A DNA stretch of 16,802 nt from Desulfobacterales bacterium. GTDB taxonomy: Bacteria; Desulfobacterota; Desulfobacteria; Desulfobacterales; Desulfobacteraceae. Below the pieces are notes generated by a model that was not told the DNA's origin, did no database searches, and worked only from the letters and a program-made list of their open reading frames with translations. A program made the translations under genes and the position numbers. Shown in pieces: positions 7,643 to 14,619 of the stretch; positions within the stretch are counted from its first letter, which is position 1; every line of letters starts with the position of its first letter. Where the stretch lies: positions 1 through 16,802 of the forward strand of contig JAKSBM010000229.1 in NCBI GenBank assembly GCA_022361135.1, given 5' to 3'.

Positions 7643-7687
7643 ACCGGGCTCCCCGGCATGGGGCCAACGGCGGATGCCGATCCCGGT
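7643..7687. repeat. Nested inverted repeat upstream of metF
   Basis: Outer arms are ACCGGG (7643-7648) and CCCGGT (7682-7687); inner arms are CGGCAT (7654-7659) and ATGCCG (7674-7679) around a 14-base loop. It lies about 130 bases before the metF start and 270 before the flavoprotein promoter. A regulator site or a structured metF leader are both possible. Confidence 0.3.
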
Positions 7688-7957
7688 GTCTCTGGATGGA
7701 AACGTCCTATCATCCATACCACATTTCAAGGTTTACGCAATCTTGAATTTAAGGAAATTACCGGTCCCTATCCTCCTAATATCCATCGAAGAATTTTGAT
7801 TTTCCTGGAAATGAAATCGGTTAACCAAATTCACAAAATGAATTAAATTCAATTCCACAGGATCCAGACGGAAGATCAGGGTTTGGAAAAGGGCCTCAGA
7901 CACCGTCTTCCATGGCCCCCACCCGGCTGGAAATCCATATTTTTTTCCACTGATAAT

Positions 7958-7985
7958 TTGACATTTTCATTTTCTCCCATAGAAT
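7958..7985 (+). promoter_or_regulatory. Strong sigma70-type promoter of the flavoprotein-permease-activator operon
   Basis: A perfect TTGACA (7958-7963), 16-base spacer, and TAGAAT (7980-7985; 5 of 6 matches). Transcription would start near 7992, about 30 nt before the ATG at 8022. Confidence 0.6.
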
Positions 7986-8021
7986 TGGCTGAACTAAAAC
8001 CAAAGAAAGAGGAATTAGACA

Positions 8022-8588
8022 ATGAAGGTCGTCGCCTTACAGGGAAGTGCTCGGAAAAAGGGAAACACCGCCAAGGTTCTGGGATGGGTTGAAGAAGAAT
8101 TAACCCGGCTGGGCCACGATGTGGAATCCATCTACCTCCACGGAAAAACCCTCAACGGTTGCATGGGATGTGCAAAATGCAAGGAGACCCCGGATGATGT
8201 GGGCTGCATCCAAAAGGACGATGTCCCTGAAATCCTGGGCAAACTGGTCAAGGCCGACCTGGTGATCTTCAGTTCCCCCCTCTACTTCTGGGGCGTTACG
8301 GCCCAGCTCAAGGCGGTCATCGACCGGACCTACAGCCTTTACACCCGCTACCACGAGCCCAATCATTCCTCCCTGCTGGAAGGACAGCGCCAGGCCCTGC
8401 TCATCACCGGGGGCGGCCCCTGGGAGAACAATGCCCAGGAAGCCTTCACCGCATTTGAACGGATCCAGAAACCCCACAAGGCCGTCAATGCCGGCCACCT
8501 CTATGTGGGAAAATGCACCATCCCGGCCGACCTGGGGGAAGATGCCCGGAACCAGGCCCTTGAATTCGCCAACCTGATCACCGCCTGA
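8022..8588 (+). CDS. Iron-sulfur flavoprotein / NADPH-dependent FMN reductase family
   Basis: 188 residues with a flavodoxin-like fold. GSARKKGNT (8-16) is the FMN phosphate loop, and SSPLYFWGVTAQLKAVIDR (84-102) is the second conserved flavin-binding segment. A compact cysteine cluster, C47-x2-C50-x2-C53-x8-C62, resembles the 4Fe-4S site of archaeal iron-sulfur flavoproteins, with a slightly longer last spacing. I infer a cytoplasmic electron carrier or small reductase. AGGA lies 8 nt before the ATG. It is first in a probable operon with a permease (41-base gap) and the corrinoid-protein activator, so it might supply electrons for reductive activation. Plain quinone or aromatic reductase activity is an alternative; the four cysteines favour a cluster-bearing protein. 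Confidence 0.88.
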   Translation: MKVVALQGSARKKGNTAKVLGWVEEELTRLGHDVESIYLHGKTLNGCMGCAKCKETPDDVGCIQKDDVPEILGKLVKADLVIFSSPLYFWGVTAQLKAVIDRTYSLYTRYHEPNHSSLLEGQRQALLITGGGPWENNAQEAFTAFERIQKPHKAVNAGHLYVGKCTIPADLGEDARNQALEFANLITA

Positions 8589-8595
8589 TCCCGCC

Positions 8596-8615
8596 GCCGG
8601 GGGCATGCCCCCGGC
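8596..8615. repeat. 20-bp perfect palindrome between flavoprotein and permease genes
   Basis: GCCGGGGGCATGCCCCCGGC can form an 8-bp all-GC stem with a 4-base loop in the RNA. It starts 7 bases after the flavoprotein stop and ends 14 bases before the permease ATG. The following T-run is too poor (ATTTG) for a clear terminator. It may lower read-through or limit permease translation. Confidence 0.5.
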
Positions 8616-8629
8616 ATTTGCCCTCTGCC

Positions 8630-9490
8630 ATGATCCACCTTGCCCTGAGTATCGCCTGTTCAACGGCCATCCTGTTTTTATTCAAACTCATGGAGGCCCG
8701 GCGCATCCCCCTGCTCTACCCCATCATTATCAACTATGCCGTGGCCGCCGGCCTGGGCTTTGCCCTGGCACCAAAGGCATTTGCACCCGGGACATTGATC
8801 CACAGCCCCTGGCTTCCCGCGGCCATGGGTACGGGGGCCTTGTTCATTGCCATGTTTTTCCTCATGGGCCAATGCACCCAAAGGGCCGGCATCGCCGTGA
8901 CCACCATTGCCGGAAAAATGTCCGTGGTCCTGCCCATGCTCTTTTCCGCCCTCTATTACACGGAGCCCATGGGCCCATTGAAGCTCACGGGCATTGGTCT
9001 GGCCCTGGCCGCCCTCGCCCTGGTCATTGTCCAGAAACCCCATGACCGGGGAAAAACCACCCCCTTTCTCCCCCTGGTCCTTTTTGCCGGACTGGGGGGG
9101 CTGGACAGCCTGCTCAAACTGGTCCAGGAAGAACTCCTCCCCGGCCGGAATCCGGCCGGATTCACCGGTGTATCCTTTTTCTTTGCCCTGGCCACGGGCC
9201 TGTTCATCTGCCTGGGGCAAAAACGGTCCCCGGCCCCCTTTATCCGCCCCCGGGTGGGGGCTACCGGAATCCTCCTGGGACTGGTGAATTTCGGATCCGT
9301 CTATTTTCTCATCCAGGCCCTGGCCAACTGCCCCTTGGACAGCTCCATCGTCTTTGCCGTCAACAGCATCGGCGTGGTATGCGCATCCATATTCCTGGCC
9401 GCCCTTGGCTTCGGGGAATCCCTGTCCCGAACCCGGTGGGCCGGAGTGGGCATGGCCCTGGCTGCCATTATCACCTTTATCCATGTATAG
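8630..9490 (+). CDS. DMT-superfamily (EamA-like) inner-membrane permease
   Basis: 286 residues, highly hydrophobic, with about ten predicted membrane helices in two halves, the usual EamA size and layout. Visible segments include ALSIACSTAILFLFKL near the N-terminus, LTGIGLALAALALVIV mid-protein at the end of the first half, and WAGVGMALAAIITFI at the C-terminus. The two halves are joined by a hydrophilic loop KPHDRGKTTP. EamA proteins export or import small metabolites such as amino acids or cofactors; the substrate here is unknown. The ATG at 8630 is chosen over a TTG at 8618, but neither has a visible Shine-Dalgarno sequence, and a GC-rich hairpin lies just upstream. Translation may therefore depend on the preceding gene. 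Its position in an operon with redox and corrinoid functions does not identify the substrate. Confidence 0.82.
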   Translation: MIHLALSIACSTAILFLFKLMEARRIPLLYPIIINYAVAAGLGFALAPKAFAPGTLIHSPWLPAAMGTGALFIAMFFLMGQCTQRAGIAVTTIAGKMSVVLPMLFSALYYTEPMGPLKLTGIGLALAALALVIVQKPHDRGKTTPFLPLVLFAGLGGLDSLLKLVQEELLPGRNPAGFTGVSFFFALATGLFICLGQKRSPAPFIRPRVGATGILLGLVNFGSVYFLIQALANCPLDSSIVFAVNSIGVVCASIFLAALGFGESLSRTRWAGVGMALAAIITFIHV

Positions 9491-9511
9491 GAATTGACAA
9501 AGGAGAAACCC

Positions 9512-9565
9512 ATGTCCTATGTAATTCCTTTCACCTGCCACCCCAGATTTTGGAGACCCCGTTAA
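9512..9565 (+). CDS. 17-codon ORF translationally coupled to the activator gene (possible leader peptide)
   Basis: This short frame encodes MSYVIPFTCHPRFWRPR. It has a better ribosome-binding site than most genes here (AGGAG at 9501-9505, 6 bases before the ATG), and its TAA overlaps the ATG of the next gene as TAATG. That arrangement fits translational coupling or a regulatory leader peptide. The peptide is basic, proline- and arginine-rich at its end, with no recognised domain. A caution: a TTGACA at 9494 just upstream could instead be part of an internal promoter, but the matching -10 (TATGTA at 9518, 18-base spacer) is weak. Confidence 0.4.
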   Translation: MSYVIPFTCHPRFWRPR

Positions 9566-11376
9566 TGACAATGAAACATACCATCCGCTTTGAACCCTTT
9601 GGCCGCCGCATCCAGGCCGAAGACGGCACCACCATTTTCCAGGCCGCCCTGACCAACGGCATCCAGCTTAGGGCCGATTGCGGTGAAAAGGGCACCTGCG
9701 GTAAATGCCGGGTCATTGTAGACAATCCCGACCACCTTTCCCCCCCCGGGGAATCGGAACAAAAAAAATTGAAAAACCGGGACGCCACCCACCGTCTGGC
9801 CTGCCAGGCCCAGATCCATGGGGACCTCCTGGTGACCGTGCCGGAAAAACTCCTGTTGAGAAACGAAGTCCACGGCAAAACAGGGGTCAAGGGCGATTTC
9901 AGCCTGGACCCGGCGGTGGAACGGATCACCCTGGATGGAGCCGCCCTCAAGGCCGCCGGCCAGGGGGATATCCTTTCCCAGGTAGCCAAAACCGCCAAGG
10001 CCATGGAAAAGGAAGGCCCCCTGGAATTCCAGCGGCTGGATACCCTGGCCCGCTTCTCCTGCAACGAGGCCTACAACGGCCCGGTGACCCTCACCCGTCA
10101 CAACCGCCGGGGTATCACCGCCGTCACCCCGGGCCACGCGCCCCAAAGCCTGGGGGTGGCCTTTGACATCGGCACCACCACCATTGCCGCCTACCTCTGC
10201 GACCTGAACAGGGGTAAGGTGCTCACGGCCAAGGCAGCGGTGAACCCCCAGCGCCAATTCGGCGAAGACGTGATTTCCAGAATCGCCACGGTGACCGAAG
10301 ATCCCGACCGGCTCCAGGCCATGTCTCGCCTGGCGGCCACGGCCATGGACGACCTCATTGCCCATTGCCTGGAGGACCAGGGACTGAAATTGGAAAGTCT
10401 GGATGAGATCACCCTGGTGGGCAACACCACCATGCAGCACATCATCTGCGGTCTCAACCCCCAAACCCTGGGACTGTCCCCCTACCTGCCCATGACCCGC
10501 AGGGCCCTTTCCGTCACCGCCGGGGACATTGGGCTGAACCTGCCATCGGGATTACCGGTCTATGTTTTTCCCGTGATTTCCGGTTTCCTGGGCGGGGACA
10601 TCCTGGCGGCCTGTCTGGGGGATCTCTCCCACACCCGGGAGGAAACCACCCTCATGATCGACATCGGCACCAATGGGGAGCTCATGCTCTGCAACGGAGA
10701 CGACCTCTGGGCCACCAGCTGCGCCACGGGACCGGCCCTGGAAGGGGCCCAGATTTCCTGCGGCATGCGGGCCTCCTCCGGTGCCATCAGCCTGGTCTGG
10801 GCCGACCAGGACAGCATTGCCTATGAAACCATTGGAGATGCCACACCCGCCGGGATCTGCGGATCGGGCATCATCGACGCCATGGCCGCCCTGCGGCGCA
10901 CGGGCATCACCCGGGAAAACGGCCACTTCAATCCCGAGGCCTCCGGGGTCCGCGTGGATGAAAAGGGACTGGGCCAAGCCTATACCCTCCCCCGCTCCGA
11001 CGTCCAGATCCAGCTCAAGGATGTCCGCCAGGTCCAATTGGCCAAATCCGCCCTCTTTGTGGGCATCAATGCACTCATTGAAAAATCCGGGGTGGAAAAG
11101 GTGGACCGGACCATCCTCACCGGCGCATTTGGGGCCAAGTTCAATTGGAAAAATGCCATGGACATCGGCATGCTCCCCCCCCGGGCCTGTGAAGGCCGGG
11201 TCATTTCCCAGGAAAACCTGGCCGGCAGCGGGTCCATCATGGCCCTCATGGACCATAAATACCGCCGGGAAATCGAATCCATGGCCCCCCGGGTAAAATT
11301 CCTGGATCTGGCTGCGGATCCCTCATTTGTCATGGCCTTTGCCCAGGCCACCCAATTCCCTCCCCTGGATCAATAA
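9565..11376 (+). CDS. Ferredoxin-ASKHA corrinoid-protein reductive activator (DUF4445/RACE/RamA-like)
   Basis: 603 residues. The N-terminus (about 1-95) is a plant-type 2Fe-2S ferredoxin domain with C39-x5-C45-x2-C48 and C80. A linker follows, then an ASKHA ATPase-like domain: phosphate-1 motif AFDIGTTTIAAY (199-210), LVGNTTMQHIICG (284-296), second phosphate loop MIDIGTNGEL (364-373), GICGSGIIDAM (430-440), and LTGAFGAKF (518-526). This is the layout of proteins that use ATP binding and an iron-sulfur electron to reduce inactive Co(II) corrinoid back to Co(I). The ATG at 9565 overlaps the stop of the 17-codon ORF; GGAG at 9552-9555 is its ribosome-binding site. It is last in the operon and followed by a strong hairpin. 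The corrinoid-protein partner and its methyltransferase are not in this window. Confidence 0.92.
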   Translation: MTMKHTIRFEPFGRRIQAEDGTTIFQAALTNGIQLRADCGEKGTCGKCRVIVDNPDHLSPPGESEQKKLKNRDATHRLACQAQIHGDLLVTVPEKLLLRNEVHGKTGVKGDFSLDPAVERITLDGAALKAAGQGDILSQVAKTAKAMEKEGPLEFQRLDTLARFSCNEAYNGPVTLTRHNRRGITAVTPGHAPQSLGVAFDIGTTTIAAYLCDLNRGKVLTAKAAVNPQRQFGEDVISRIATVTEDPDRLQAMSRLAATAMDDLIAHCLEDQGLKLESLDEITLVGNTTMQHIICGLNPQTLGLSPYLPMTRRALSVTAGDIGLNLPSGLPVYVFPVISGFLGGDILAACLGDLSHTREETTLMIDIGTNGELMLCNGDDLWATSCATGPALEGAQISCGMRASSGAISLVWADQDSIAYETIGDATPAGICGSGIIDAMAALRRTGITRENGHFNPEASGVRVDEKGLGQAYTLPRSDVQIQLKDVRQVQLAKSALFVGINALIEKSGVEKVDRTILTGAFGAKFNWKNAMDIGMLPPRACEGRVISQENLAGSGSIMALMDHKYRREIESMAPRVKFLDLAADPSFVMAFAQATQFPPLDQ

Positions 11377-11384
11377 AATATTTC

Positions 11385-11413
11385 ACCAGCCCCAAATCCC
11401 CTTTGGGGCTGGT
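11385..11413 (+). terminator. Hairpin terminator of the flavoprotein-activator operon
   Basis: ACCAGCCCCAAA (11385-11396), loop TCCCC, TTTGGGGCTGGT (11402-11413): a perfect 12-bp stem 8 bases after the stop codon. The T-run is imperfect: one T continues directly, and TTTT comes only at 11425-11428. Confidence 0.7.
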
Positions 11414-11540
11414 TCCCCACCCCCTTTTACCGCCGGCATCTTAATTTGATCCGGTTGCCAATTTTCCCCGGGTGTGGTTCAATGGGATATATTCTTTCCA
11501 AAACCCCGTCATTATTCACATATTTTTAGAAGGTCCCATC

Positions 11541-12548
11541 ATGTATCCGGTAAACCCCATCCCCAGGTCGTGCCGCCTTCTTTTGCTGGCATGGCTCATC
11601 GTAATCCTTCCAGGGTCCCTTGCCCTGGCACAAACGCCCCTGCCCAATCCCCTGGAGCCCCTGGGCGTCCACATCGACACGGTCCATCGTCACCTTTCCT
11701 CCATGGTCAGCGAGACCGCGGAGCAAATCGACGATTTTTTCCTGGACGAACGATTCCTGGACGAGGACAACCAGACCCGTGTCATCTTTAGACCCGGCAT
11801 GTCCTGGGAGGACGACGGCGACTTTGACGCCTTTGCCCGGTTTTCCGTGAGGCTTCGCCTGCCCAAAATCGAAAAGCGGTTCAACCTGTTCATCAGCTCG
11901 GCGGCCGAGGATGAATCCGACGCCGAACACACCCCCCTGGATCCCCCCAACAACCTGCCCGGCGAGCGGAACAAAAACGGACTGGATACGGCCATCCAGT
12001 ATATCCTCAAAACCACCCGGGAAAAGAACATCCGCTTCCAGGCCGGTTTACGTCTCTCGGACGAGCCCCAGGTATACAGCGGCTACCGCTTCCGTTATTT
12101 CACCACCCTGGGGGAACATGGGCTGCGATTCATCCACACCGGTCGGATCTTCTCCAAGGACCTCTGGGACTTTAGAACCTCCATGGATGTGGACCATAAA
12201 TTCTCCCAGAGCTATTTGGCCCGGTTCACCGCCGATGTGGCATGGTACGACAAGGGGGAGGACGGTTTTCCCCACGGTCTGAGCCTTTCCCTCTACCACA
12301 CCCCCACCCCTGACATGGGCTTCCAATACCAATTGGCCCAATACTTTGTTACCAAGCCCAAGTGGCGGGACAACGAAAGCGTGGTCCGCATCCGATACCG
12401 CCACCGCCTCTGGCGGAAATGGTTTACCCTGGAAATCGCCCCCCAGGTCACCTTCCCCCAGGACAAGGATTATGATCCCAACCCGGGTATTGTTACCCGC
12501 TGCGAAATTGTGCTGGGATACCAGGGCAATGTCAGGGACCTGTTTTAA
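11541..12548 (+). CDS. Exported beta-rich protein of unknown function (probable outer-membrane protein)
   Basis: 335 residues from the ATG at 11541, chosen because a signal peptide begins directly there (RSCRLLLLAWLIVILPGSLALA, likely cleavage after residue 30) and AGAAGG lies 7 nt upstream; a longer frame from 11472 would bury the signal. After an acidic helical stretch (about 45-75), the mature part shows many alternating polar/hydrophobic beta-strand patterns rich in aromatic residues, for example FARFSVRLRLP, IRFQAGLRLS, YRFRYFTTLG, LSLSLYHTP and VVRIRYRHRLWRKWFTLEIA. This suggests an outer-membrane beta-barrel, though I do not recognise the family. It ends in VRDLF, an aromatic C-terminus as in many barrels. 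It is monocistronic, bracketed by hairpins on both sides, so its neighbours give no hint of function. Confidence 0.75.
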   Translation: MYPVNPIPRSCRLLLLAWLIVILPGSLALAQTPLPNPLEPLGVHIDTVHRHLSSMVSETAEQIDDFFLDERFLDEDNQTRVIFRPGMSWEDDGDFDAFARFSVRLRLPKIEKRFNLFISSAAEDESDAEHTPLDPPNNLPGERNKNGLDTAIQYILKTTREKNIRFQAGLRLSDEPQVYSGYRFRYFTTLGEHGLRFIHTGRIFSKDLWDFRTSMDVDHKFSQSYLARFTADVAWYDKGEDGFPHGLSLSLYHTPTPDMGFQYQLAQYFVTKPKWRDNESVVRIRYRHRLWRKWFTLEIAPQVTFPQDKDYDPNPGIVTRCEIVLGYQGNVRDLF

Positions 12549-12589
12549 ATCCAACGGCCCCGTGGCTGGATGGAAGATCCTCCAACCAA

Positions 12590-12623
12590 CAACAGCCGGT
12601 CGGTGTACACCGACCGGCTGTTG
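12590..12623. terminator. 34-bp perfect palindrome between convergent genes (probable bidirectional terminator)
   Basis: The left arm is CAACAGCCGGTCGGTGT and the right arm, starting at 12607, is its exact reverse complement. The folded RNA has about 15 base pairs with a tetraloop. It lies 41 bases after the beta-rich protein stop and 46 bases beyond the livF stop. Neither side has a T-run, so termination or 3'-end protection would depend mainly on the stem. Confidence 0.55.
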
Positions 12624-12669
12624 CCGTCTGCAAAAGGAGCGTGGAGATTCGCCCGATCTGTTAAAGGAA

Positions 12670-13392
12670 TTATTCGCCCAGGTAGGCCTCCCGGATCTTG
12701 GGATTTTCCAACAGGGCATCCGCCGAATCCTCCAGGGTGATTTCCCCGGTCTCCACCACATAGCCCCGGGTGGCGGCCTGGAGGGCCAGGTTGGCATTCT
12801 GCTCCACCAGAAGGATGGTGGTCCCGTCCTCCCGATTGATGGTTTCGATGATCTCGAAAATCTGCTGGATGATGATGGGGGCCAGCCCCAATGAGGGCTC
12901 ATCCAGGAGCAACACCTTGGGCTGGGTCATGAGGGCCCGGGCAATGGCCAGCATCTGCTGTTCCCCGCCGGAAAGGGTCCCGCCGTGCTGTTTCCGCCGT
13001 TCCCCCAGGATGGGGAAAAGGTCGTAGGCGTGCTGGATATCCTTGTTTATTCCAGCTTGGTCGCTGCGGTGGAAGGCCCCGAGGATGAGGTTTTCCTCCA
13101 CCGAAAGACGGGGGAAAATCCGGCGGCCTTCCGGGACCTGGCAAAGCCCCATCACCGGCAGTTTTTCCGGCAGGATGGAATTGATACATCGGCCGTCGTA
13201 CCAGACCTCGCCCTGTTCCGCAGCCACAATGCCGCAGATGGTCATGAGGGTGGTGGACTTCCCGGCCCCGTTGGCCCCGATGATGGCCACGATTTCACCG
13301 GGCATCACCTTGAGTGAGACGCCCTTGAGCGCCTTGATGGATCCGTATCCGGCATGGACATTTTTCAGTTCAAGTATGGGTTGATCGCTCAT
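12670..13392 (-). CDS. livF: Branched-chain amino acid ABC transporter, ATP-binding protein LivF
   Basis: 240 residues, the standard LivF length. Walker A GANGAGKST (39-47), signature LSGGEQQ (140-146), Walker B VLLLDEP (160-166) and the LivF-typical VEQNA (196-200) are all present. The C-terminus IREAYLGE is characteristic of this family. It provides one of two ATPase subunits on the inner face of the LivHM permease. Its ATG directly abuts the livM stop (TAGATG), with GGGAGGG just upstream, so it is translated with livM. It is the last gene of the operon; a 34-bp palindrome lies beyond it. Confidence 0.96.
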   Translation of the reverse strand: MSDQPILELKNVHAGYGSIKALKGVSLKVMPGEIVAIIGANGAGKSTTLMTICGIVAAEQGEVWYDGRCINSILPEKLPVMGLCQVPEGRRIFPRLSVEENLILGAFHRSDQAGINKDIQHAYDLFPILGERRKQHGGTLSGGEQQMLAIARALMTQPKVLLLDEPSLGLAPIIIQQIFEIIETINREDGTTILLVEQNANLALQAATRGYVVETGEITLEDSADALLENPKIREAYLGE

Positions 13393-14619
13393 CTATCCCT
13401 CCCTTTCTTCGGATCGGGTGCCCACCCGTTTGGCCGGCAGGAGGCCGGCGGGACGGAAGAGCATCATGATGACCATGGTGGCGCCGAAGATCAACATCCG
13501 ATAGGCTTCAAATTCACGGAAAATTTCAGGCAGGGCAATGAGGGCCGCCACCCCGAGGATAATGCCGGGGATGGATCCCATGCCGCCCAGGACCACCATG
13601 CAGAGAACCATGGCCGATTCCAGAAAGGTAAAACTTTCCGGACTGACGAACTTCATACGGGCAGCGAAAAAGGCCCCGGCCAAACCGGCAAAAAAGGCAC
13701 CGGTGGCATAGGCCAAAAGTTTATAAATAAAGGTATTCACCCCCATGAGTTCGGCTGCGGTCTCATCCTCCCGGATGGACTCCCAGGCCCGGCCCACCCG
13801 GGAAAAATTCAGCCGGGAAACGCCGATGGCCGTGACAATGGCCAGCCCCAGGGCAAAGTAATAGAACATCTGGAGTTTTTTCACCCAGAAGTGCTCAAAG
13901 GTGAATCCATTTTCCAGCACCGGCAGCCAGATGCCGATGCGGTCAATGCCCAGGATCCCGTTGGGGCCGTTGGTCAAATCCATCCAATTGTTGAGGATGA
14001 TGCGAATGATCTCCCCAAAGCCCAGGGTGACGATGGCCAGGTAATCCCCCCGCATGCGCAGGGTGGGGTAGCCCACAATGCAGCCGGCAATGCAGGCAAA
14101 AAAACCGGCAAAGGGCAGGGCGACCCAGAAGCCCAGGCCGTACACCGTGTTGAGCAGGGCATAGGTATAAGCCCCCACCCCGTAAAATGCGATGTAACCC
14201 AGATCCAACATCCCGGCCAGGCCCACCACCACATTGAGCCCCAGGCCCAGGCAGATGTAAAGCAGGACATTGATGGCCACGTCGGTGCCGTAACGACCGG
14301 CGAACTGGGGATAGGCCAGGGCTGCGGCCAAAAGGGCCACCACCCAGACCCAGGTGGGCAGGGCCGTGGCAGAGGATTTCAGATTACCGGCGAGGCGGGA
14401 GAGGGGACGGGAGGCAAATCCCAGGGCCCCTCCGGCATTGAGTACGTAAACCATGAGGCAGGCAGAGGAGCCGGCCAATATATATCCCCAGACCATGAAG
14501 GTGGACCGAAAGGTCAGGGTACCGTCGGCGTGGACGCCCATCATGGGCCATAGCAGGCCCAACAGCCAGAGCATCCCCATGGCATAGGGTTTCCAAACTT
14601 TCTTAAACACGTGTATCAT
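13393..14619 (-). CDS. livM: Branched-chain amino acid ABC transporter, permease LivM
   Basis: 408 residues with about ten hydrophobic segments. The conserved LivM motif GLAGMLDLGYIAFYGVGAYT is followed by the coupling-loop region LRMRGDYLAIVTLGFGEIIR and, near the C-terminus, VVLGGMGSIPGIILG. The protein is longer than short LivM forms (about 300-330) because of an N-terminal extension of roughly 100 residues with extra membrane segments, similar in layout to the long enterobacterial LivM. It forms the inner-membrane channel with LivH. The start at 14619 overlaps the end of livH by 17 bases in another frame, so translation is probably coupled; no strong Shine-Dalgarno is visible. livG is not located between livM and livF, as it commonly is. 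Confidence 0.95.
   Translation of the reverse strand: MIHVFKKVWKPYAMGMLWLLGLLWPMMGVHADGTLTFRSTFMVWGYILAGSSACLMVYVLNAGGALGFASRPLSRLAGNLKSSATALPTWVWVVALLAAALAYPQFAGRYGTDVAINVLLYICLGLGLNVVVGLAGMLDLGYIAFYGVGAYTYALLNTVYGLGFWVALPFAGFFACIAGCIVGYPTLRMRGDYLAIVTLGFGEIIRIILNNWMDLTNGPNGILGIDRIGIWLPVLENGFTFEHFWVKKLQMFYYFALGLAIVTAIGVSRLNFSRVGRAWESIREDETAAELMGVNTFIYKLLAYATGAFFAGLAGAFFAARMKFVSPESFTFLESAMVLCMVVLGGMGSIPGIILGVAALIALPEIFREFEAYRMLIFGATMVIMMLFRPAGLLPAKRVGTRSEEREG

Larger units (their letters stand above)
7514..8021. other. Intergenic region between divergent metF and flavoprotein operon
   Basis: These 508 bases contain no supported gene. They hold a nested inverted repeat at 7643-7687, a small AT-rich dyad TGAATT-A-AATTCA at 7839-7851, and the strong promoter of the flavoprotein operon at 7958-7985. 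No comparably good promoter is visible for metF. Base composition is more AT-rich from about 7730 to 8020 than in the flanking genes. Confidence 0.6.

Noticed and set aside
9494..9523. Internal promoter TTGACA...TATGTA before the activator gene
   Set aside because: The -10 matches at only 3 of 6 positions, and the TTGACA overlaps sequence better explained by the AGGAG ribosome-binding site region of the 17-codon ORF. Not excluded, but not annotated.
9379..9564. Upstream extension of the ferredoxin-ASKHA frame
   Set aside because: It overlaps the 3' end of the permease in another frame and has no homology features. The ferredoxin domain begins just after the ATG at 9565, which has its own GGAG.
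8678..9571. A 297-codon frame on the minus strand
   Set aside because: It is antisense to the permease, which has clear membrane helices; the antisense product is low-complexity and has no recognisable domain.
11472..11540. Longer N-terminus for the beta-rich exported protein
   Set aside because: It would put 23 residues ahead of a typical signal peptide. The ATG at 11541 has a usable ribosome-binding site.
13354..14553. A 399-codon plus-strand frame
   Set aside because: It is antisense to livM, whose family motifs are unambiguous; the product is a Gly/His/Gln-rich antisense artefact.
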